Origin: Bacteroidales bacterium
GTDB lineage: Bacteria > Bacteroidota > Bacteroidia > Bacteroidales > UBA932
Direction: 5' to 3'
DNA length: 58,873 nt
NCBI GenBank assembly: GCA_017447265.1
Contig: JAFSOA010000014.1
Coordinates: 1 to 58,873, forward strand
Below the pieces are notes generated by a model. It was not told where the DNA came from and made no database searches. It worked only from the letters and a program-made list of their open reading frames with translations. Made by a program: the position numbers and the translations under genes. How positions within the stretch are numbered: position 1 is the stretch's first letter; every line of letters begins with the position of its first letter. Positions 54,426 through 58,873 of the stretch are shown piece after piece.

Positions 54426-54713
54426 ATGAAACAACAGATCACATTGAGAATTGCCGGAAAGGAAACGGTCCACATGGTGGATCCGGAGCGGGAGGAGATT
54501 ATCCGCCGCGCCGCGAAACGGATCAACGAGGAGATTGACTCGCTCCGCTTCGATTTCCGGGATCAGGATATGAGCGATGTGTTGAGCATGATTCTCCTGT
54601 CCGAGGAGACACGTCTGCTTGAGCTTGAAGCCAGGAGTTTAAAAGAAACCAACAGCGTGCTGCAGCGCCTGGGCGACCTGGATGCAGCACTGGGAGAATA
54701 CCTTAGCCGTTAG
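54426..54713 (+). CDS. zapA: Cell division protein ZapA
   Basis: This 95-residue protein matches ZapA: N-terminal beta/alpha part ITLRIAGKETVHMVDPEREE, IIRRAAKRINEEID, and a C-terminal coiled coil (LLSEETRLLELEARSLKETN). ZapA stabilises FtsZ filaments at the division ring. It follows the coiled-coil gene by 4 bases and precedes a structured RNA, a position comparable to zapA-ssrS in proteobacteria. Confidence 0.85.
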   Translation: MKQQITLRIAGKETVHMVDPEREEIIRRAAKRINEEIDSLRFDFRDQDMSDVLSMILLSEETRLLELEARSLKETNSVLQRLGDLDAALGEYLSR

Positions 54714-54744
54714 TCCTGCTCTTTGCCAAAATCAACACTATAAC

Positions 54745-54895
54745 TCAAACCGAGCCTACTCGGTCGTCAAAGACAGGCCTGGGTGACCCTCCGGGGGATT
54801 CTGTTTCGACAGGACGTTGGAAGTCTGCGATAGGGCCGGAGCTCAAATCTTGTATTTCAAGATTTTCGAACAGACCAGGACTGACGGCTTTTTTC
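54745..54895 (+). ncRNA. ssrS: Structured RNA, 6S-like (Bacteroidales-1-type candidate)
   Basis: The 234-base gap between zapA and RNase Y holds dense secondary structure. A closing stem is GTCGTCA (54763-54769) with TGACGGC (54882-54888), followed by a T run (54889-54894) as in a terminator. Inside are a CTGT-TTCG-ACAG hairpin, GTCTG pairing with CAGAC, and AAATCTTG-TATTT-CAAGATTT. A long, interrupted rod with a terminal T run next to zapA fits 6S RNA, which binds RNA polymerase. The family call rests on position and shape, not on a covariance model. Ends are approximate. A tmRNA was considered and rejected for lack of space. Confidence 0.55.
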
Positions 54896-54947
54896 CTTCG
54901 ACCGTAAGTATTGCGTGAAACCTTAAACCACTCAATATATTACGATC

Positions 54948-56492
54948 ATGTCAACAGCATTAGTAATCATCGTAACAGCACTTATCTCTGCGGGTCTGGG
55001 TGTCCTCGGGACCCTGCTCGTCAGGAACGTCATACTGAAGGGAAAGCGCGACGATATTCTCAAGAACGCGCAGGCCGAAGGTGAAGCCATCAAGAAAGAA
55101 AAGATCTTCCAGGCCAAAGAAAAATTCCTCCAGCTCAAGAGCGAGCATGAAGCTTACATCAACGATCGAAACGCACAGGCCCTCCAGATGGAGAACAAGC
55201 TCAAGCAGCGCGAAATCAGCCTGAACCAGCAGAACTCCGAACTGGGCCGAAAACAGAAGGAAGTCGAAGCCATCCGTGAAAACCTCAAGGGCCAGATGGA
55301 TATCGTGGCCAAGAAGCAGGAAGAATACGAAAAGCTGCGCGGCAAGGTGATCGAGAAGCTCGAAGAAGTGGCCGGCATGACGGCCGCCGACGCCAAGAAC
55401 CAGCTGGTTGAGAACATGAAGGCGGAAGCGCGCACCGAAGCCATGTCCTATGTCAATGAAGTGATGGATGAAGCCCGTCTGAACGCCGCCAAGGAGGCCA
55501 AGCGCATCGTCATCAACACCATCCAGCGCACGGCGCCCGAGACGGCCATCGAAAACGCCGTCACGGTCTTCAACATCGAGAACGACGAGATCAAGGGCCG
55601 CATCATCGGCCGCGAGGGCCGCAACATCCGCGCCCTGGAAGCTGCCACGGGCGTGGAGATCGTGGTCGACGACACGCCGGAAGCCATCCTGCTTTCCTCC
55701 TTCGACCCGGTACGCCGCGAAGTGGCGCGCCTGGCGCTGCACCAACTCGTGGCCGACGGCCGCATCCACCCCGCCCGCATCGAGGAAGTGGTGGAGAAAG
55801 TGAGCAAGCAGCTCGACGACGAAATCATGGAAACCGGCAAGCGCACCTGCATCGACCTGGGTATCCACGGCCTGAACGTGGAACTGGTCCGGCTGGTGGG
55901 CCGCATGAAATACCGCAGTTCCTACGGCCAGAACCTGCTGCAACACTCCCGCGAGGTGGCCAACATCTGTGCGACCATGGCCTCCGAACTGGGCCTCAAT
56001 ACCAAGGCTGCCAAACGCGCCGGCCTGCTGCACGACATCGGCAAGGTCTGTGAGGAAGATCCTGAACTCCCGCACGCACTCCTCGGTATGAAGGTGGCGG
56101 AGAAATACAAAGAGAAACCCGATATCTGCAACGCCATCGGCGCGCACCACGAAGAGATCGAGATGACTACGCTCATCGCCCCGCTGGTGCTGGTGGCCGA
56201 CGCCATTTCCGGCGCCCGTCCGGGTGCCCGCCGCGAGGTTATCGAATCGTACATCAAGCGCCTCAAGGACATGGAAGGCATTGCTCTGTCGCATCCGGGC
56301 GTCACCAAGACCTACGCCATCCAGGCCGGCCGCGAACTCCGCGTCATCGTAGGTGCGGAGAGCGTGAGCGACCAGCAGTGCGAGGAACTCTCCACCGAGA
56401 TCGCCCGCAAGATCCAGGATGAGATGACCTATCCGGGCCAGATCAAGATTACCGTGATCCGGGAGACCCGGGCCGTCGCATTTGCCAAATAA
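54948..56492 (+). CDS. rny: Ribonuclease Y
   Basis: RNase Y (514 residues) is a membrane-bound endoribonuclease that starts mRNA decay. An N-terminal helix (about 4-25) is followed by a long coiled coil (about 35-165), a KH domain with [15 protein letters not shown], and an HD domain with [10 protein letters not shown] and LLHDIGK, ending in the conserved [14 protein letters not shown]. All expected domains are complete. It sits between the structured RNA and a DUF3467 gene. Confidence 0.96.
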   Translation: MSTALVIIVTALISAGLGVLGTLLVRNVILKGKRDDILKNAQAEGEAIKKEKIFQAKEKFLQLKSEHEAYINDRNAQALQMENKLKQREISLNQQNSELGRKQKEVEAIRENLKGQMDIVAKKQEEYEKLRGKVIEKLEEVAGMTAADAKNQLVENMKAEARTEAMSYVNEVMDEARLNAAKEAKRIVINTIQRTAPETAIENAVTVFNIENDEIKGRIIGREGRNIRALEAATGVEIVVDDTPEAILLSSFDPVRREVARLALHQLVADGRIHPARIEEVVEKVSKQLDDEIMETGKRTCIDLGIHGLNVELVRLVGRMKYRSSYGQNLLQHSREVANICATMASELGLNTKAAKRAGLLHDIGKVCEEDPELPHALLGMKVAEKYKEKPDICNAIGAHHEEIEMTTLIAPLVLVADAISGARPGARREVIESYIKRLKDMEGIALSHPGVTKTYAIQAGRELRVIVGAESVSDQQCEELSTEIARKIQDEMTYPGQIKITVIRETRAVAFAK

Positions 56493-56501
56493 GTGTCCGC
56501 T

Positions 56502-56795
56502 ATGGAAAAGAAGATTGATATCGAGATCAAGCCCGAGGTGGCGCAGGGACGCTACGCCAACCTGGCCATCATCACCCACTCGTCGAGCGAATTCATCCTC
56601 GATTTCGCGCAGAATATGCCGGGCATGCCCAAGATGCAGGTAGGGAGCCGTATCATCATGACGCCCGAGCACGCGAAGCGCCTGCTGGGCGCCCTGACCG
56701 AGAACATCCGGAAATACGAAAGCCAGTTCGGTGAGATCCGTTTGCCGATGAACCCGATGATGATGCCTCCGCTCAAATCCGATGCCGAGGCCTGA
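56502..56795 (+). CDS. DUF3467 family protein
   Basis: This 97-residue protein matches DUF3467: YANLAIITHSSSEFILDFAQ, an acidic/aromatic core, then IIMTPEHAKRLLGALTENIRKYE. The function of the family is unknown. The C-terminus is Met/Pro-rich (LPMNPMMMPPLKSD). The start at ATG 56502 is preferred to GTG 56493 because homologues start close to it. It lies 9 bases after rny, so it is probably co-transcribed. Confidence 0.85.
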   Translation: MEKKIDIEIKPEVAQGRYANLAIITHSSSEFILDFAQNMPGMPKMQVGSRIIMTPEHAKRLLGALTENIRKYESQFGEIRLPMNPMMMPPLKSDAEA

Positions 56796-56822
56796 CGAAA
56801 AACCAAAACCTACATAGCAAGT

Positions 56823-58469
56823 ATGAGCAAGTACCCGCATTATCTGGAAAGACTGCAGGCGGCTACCCGCAAGTTCTGGGACAAGCCGGCCCTCAACAAT
56901 ATCGGCGGCGAGACGTTCAACTACGCCCAGATGGCCACGCAGATCGAGAAATTCCATCTTGTATTCGAGAAACTGGGCTTCAGGAAAGGCGACCGCATCG
57001 CCATCTGCGCCCAGAACGGTGCCCGCTGGGGCATGGCGTACCTGGCCGTCAATACCTACGAGACGGTAATCGTGCCCATCCTGGCCGATTTTATCCCTGA
57101 GAGTGTCAATCACCTGGTCAACCATTCCGAGAGCATCGCCCTGTTCACCAACGAAGCCAAATGGAAGAAGCTCGACATCACGAAGATGCCGCTCCTGAAG
57201 CTGGCCGTTGATGTGGATACCTGGGAGCCGCTCTGGACGGCCGACGACAAGGTGAAGGAAATCTATGGCCAGATGGACGCCCTGTTCGCGGCCAAATACC
57301 CGAACGGATACGGCCCCGACGACGTCGTCTTCCCGACCGACAACTGGGACAATCTGTCGACCATCAACTATACTTCCGGCTCGACGGGCGATCCGAAGGG
57401 CGTGATGCTGACCTACCGGAACTTCTCCGCCAATGTGGACTACAGCCAGCGTCACGTGCCGGCCGGCGACAAGATGGTCTCCATGCTTCCGATGGCGCAC
57501 ATGTACGGTCTGGTGATTGAGTTCATTTATCCGCTCTGCAACGGCACGTCCATCTACTGGCTGGGCAAGACGCCTACGCCGGCGGCTCTGCTGAAGGCCT
57601 TCGCCGATGTGAAGCCCTATCTGCTGATCACCGTTCCGCTGGTGATGGAGAAGATCTACAAGTCGAAAGTGAAGCCGACGCTCGACAAGCCGGTTATTAA
57701 ATTTTTACTGAAGGTACCAGGTGTTAATAATCTTATTTACAAGAAAGTAAAAGATGGTCTCGTGCAGGCGTTCGGCGGCAATGTCCAGGAGTTTATCATG
57801 GGCGGCGCGGCGCTGAACCCCGAAGTGGAGAAATTATTCAAGCGCATCAAGTTCCCGTATCTGGTGGGCTATGGCATGACCGAGGCCTGCCCGCTGCTGG
57901 CCTATGAGCACTGGACGAAATATGTGGCCGGCTCCTGCGGCAAGTGTGTCGACGTGGCCGAGGTGCGCATCGATTCGGAAGATCCCCAGCATGTGGTGGG
58001 CGAGATCCAGGCGCGCGGCGAGAATATCATGATCGGCTACTACAAGAACGAAGAGGCGACGAAGAACGCCTTTACGGACGACGGCTGGCTGAAGACCGGT
58101 GACCTGGGCATCATCGATGCCGAGGGCAACATCTTTATCCGTGGCCGTTCGAAGAACATGATTCTGGGCCCGTCCGGCCAGAACATCTATCCGGAGGAGA
58201 TCGAGGCCATCGTCAACAACCAGGAATATGTTGTCGAGAGCGTGGTGGTCGACCGTGGCGGCAAGCTGGTCGCGCTGGTCTTCCTCGATGAGCAGGCCAT
58301 CGCCAAGGCCCTCCTCGACGTCGAAGCCAGGAGCGACATCCCCGAAAACATCCGCGCCGGTGCGAACCGTCAGCTCCCCAATTACAGCCAGATTTCGAAA
58401 GTCGAGCTCCAGGCCCAGCCTTTCGAAAAGACGCCGAAGATGTCCATCAAGCGCTTCCTCTACAAATAG
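56823..58469 (+). CDS. Long-chain acyl-CoA synthetase-like AMP-binding enzyme
   Basis: This 548-residue enzyme has the ANL adenylation fold: the P-loop-like motif NYTSGSTGDPKGVMLTYRN, the A5 motif GYGMTEACPL, the Asp of WLKTGDLG, the A8 hinge RGRSKNMILGPSGQNIYPEEIE and a C-terminal lysine in KTPKMSIKRFLYK. It activates a carboxylate as acyl-AMP and then probably the CoA thioester; a fatty acid substrate is the usual Bacteroidales assignment. The C-terminal domain is relatively short. It follows the DUF3467 gene by 27 bases. Confidence 0.9.
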   Translation: MSKYPHYLERLQAATRKFWDKPALNNIGGETFNYAQMATQIEKFHLVFEKLGFRKGDRIAICAQNGARWGMAYLAVNTYETVIVPILADFIPESVNHLVNHSESIALFTNEAKWKKLDITKMPLLKLAVDVDTWEPLWTADDKVKEIYGQMDALFAAKYPNGYGPDDVVFPTDNWDNLSTINYTSGSTGDPKGVMLTYRNFSANVDYSQRHVPAGDKMVSMLPMAHMYGLVIEFIYPLCNGTSIYWLGKTPTPAALLKAFADVKPYLLITVPLVMEKIYKSKVKPTLDKPVIKFLLKVPGVNNLIYKKVKDGLVQAFGGNVQEFIMGGAALNPEVEKLFKRIKFPYLVGYGMTEACPLLAYEHWTKYVAGSCGKCVDVAEVRIDSEDPQHVVGEIQARGENIMIGYYKNEEATKNAFTDDGWLKTGDLGIIDAEGNIFIRGRSKNMILGPSGQNIYPEEIEAIVNNQEYVVESVVVDRGGKLVALVFLDEQAIAKALLDVEARSDIPENIRAGANRQLPNYSQISKVELQAQPFEKTPKMSIKRFLYK

Positions 58470-58873
58470 AAGCGTATCTATCGTCATTTCGGGGCAACTG
58501 GCACATTGTTCCCAATAATAAGGGACGGAATTATGGATCACCGCCAAAAGTGGGTGGAGAAGTATCGACCTTGATACTGTCTCTCGCGGCGCTCTTGCGC
58601 AGGGGCTGACAGCGTTTCTCCTCAAGGTTCGCGGCAGGCGCGGAATTGCTTACGGGGCGCTGCCCCGAACCCCGCCGCTCCGGCCTTGCTATCACGCGGG
58701 CTAACCCTGCCCGGCCTCCGCTAGCGGCTGATGCCGCTTTCCGTCCCTTGACGGCGAACTTCTCCCTTTTAGCTGTCGCTACGCTCCGCTAACGGTCGAA
58801 GAACCTGCGCCGTCACGAGACGGGACTCCCGCTTGGCCGCGTATTTCCTGCCGCTCACAAATCGTCGCCCCGC
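58470..58873. other. GC-rich intergenic sequence with palindromes, no supported gene
   Basis: The last 404 bases contain no open frame that I would call a gene. The sequence is very GC-rich and has short palindromes: CGGGGC-GCT-GCCCCG (58653-58667) and CCGCTAGCGG (58718-58727), with further GCTAACGG/CCGTTAGC-like copies downstream. It resembles the noncoding leaders seen near mobilisation modules of Bacteroidales integrative elements, which is recollection rather than evidence. It may be the edge of an inserted element continuing beyond the window. Confidence 0.4.

Noticed and set aside
54790-54815. tmRNA 5'-end-like sequence GGGGGATTCTGTTTCGACAGG
   Set aside because: Only about 230 bases are available between zapA and RNase Y, there is no tag-peptide frame or tRNA-like 3' end, and the bases are better explained as a CTGT-TTCG-ACAG hairpin.
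54960-57500. 846-residue open frame on the minus strand
   Set aside because: Antisense of RNase Y, the DUF3467 gene and the acyl-CoA synthetase start; no motif, low-complexity composition.
58532-58573. Short frame reading MDHRQKWVEKYRP
   Set aside because: Thirteen codons, then a stop; the resemblance to the WVEKYRP start of clamp-loader proteins is too short to count.

Overview
The window looks like chromosomal DNA from a high-GC member of the Bacteroidales (Bacteroidota). Supporting signs are arrays of ~780-residue MacB/FtsX-type permeases, promoters of the TAnnTTTG type, absence of obvious Shine-Dalgarno sequences, lipid A and diaminopimelate genes (Gram-negative envelope), and family-typical genes such as RNase Y next to DUF3467, a YugP-type protease and a Bacteroidales-type cysteate synthase. 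I cannot fix the genus. No rRNA, tRNA, CRISPR array or transposase gene was seen.

Layout. (1) 1-15941, plus strand: seven large ABC-type permeases (the first cut by the window edge) and one MacB-type ATPase. The permeases fall into two classes by C-terminal ending (SLKNE or KKE). Their gaps are filled with interspersed inverted repeats, one of which lies in frame inside a coding region. (2) 15950-18664, minus strand: a 5'-nucleotidase lipoprotein and GAPDH with a clear terminator. (3) 18776-28018, plus strand: a tight series surE-lpxB-dapF-HAMP protein-trkH-RecD-like helicase-YugP protease-DPP IV peptidase. (4) 32149-28039, minus strand: methyltransferase, LOG-like protein and ABC exporter, each overlapping the next by 4 nt. 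(5) 32217-39482, plus strand: phosphoglucomutase, a long palindrome, folC, then three low-GC genes coupled to folC: a membrane-anchored N-formylglutamate-amidohydrolase-like protein, a RimK-like ATP-grasp ligase and a divergent FolC/Mur ligase. I consider this cassette the best candidate for an undescribed system. (6) 49171-39484, minus strand: a possible eight-gene operon of heterodisulfide-reductase-like genes (HdrC-, HdrB-, HdrA- and HdrC-like, then a membrane HdrDE/EMO-like protein), cysteate synthase, a GH89 lipoprotein and a ferredoxin-type aldo/keto reductase. (7) 49262-54107, plus strand, divergent from the Hdr operon: C-S lyase/aminotransferase, dicarboxylate/amino-acid symporter, omega-amidase and a second 5'-nucleotidase. 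(8) 54137-58469, plus strand: small coiled-coil protein, zapA, a structured 6S-like RNA, RNase Y, DUF3467 protein and acyl-CoA synthetase. (9) 58470-58873: GC-rich, palindrome-containing DNA with no gene that I can support.

How genes may work together. The permease array and its ATPase probably form several heterodimeric efflux or envelope-stress transporters sharing one ATPase. The Hdr-like operon is best read as a soluble FAD/Fe-S disulfide-type module coupled to menaquinone by the membrane protein; its translational coupling to cysteate synthase links it to sulfonate metabolism. The folC-linked cassette carries two ATP-dependent amino-acid ligases of different folds plus a zinc-type amide hydrolase, which suggests formation and turnover of an amino-acid-conjugated or oligo-amino-acid compound. 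Functions are inferred from motifs; no database search was run.
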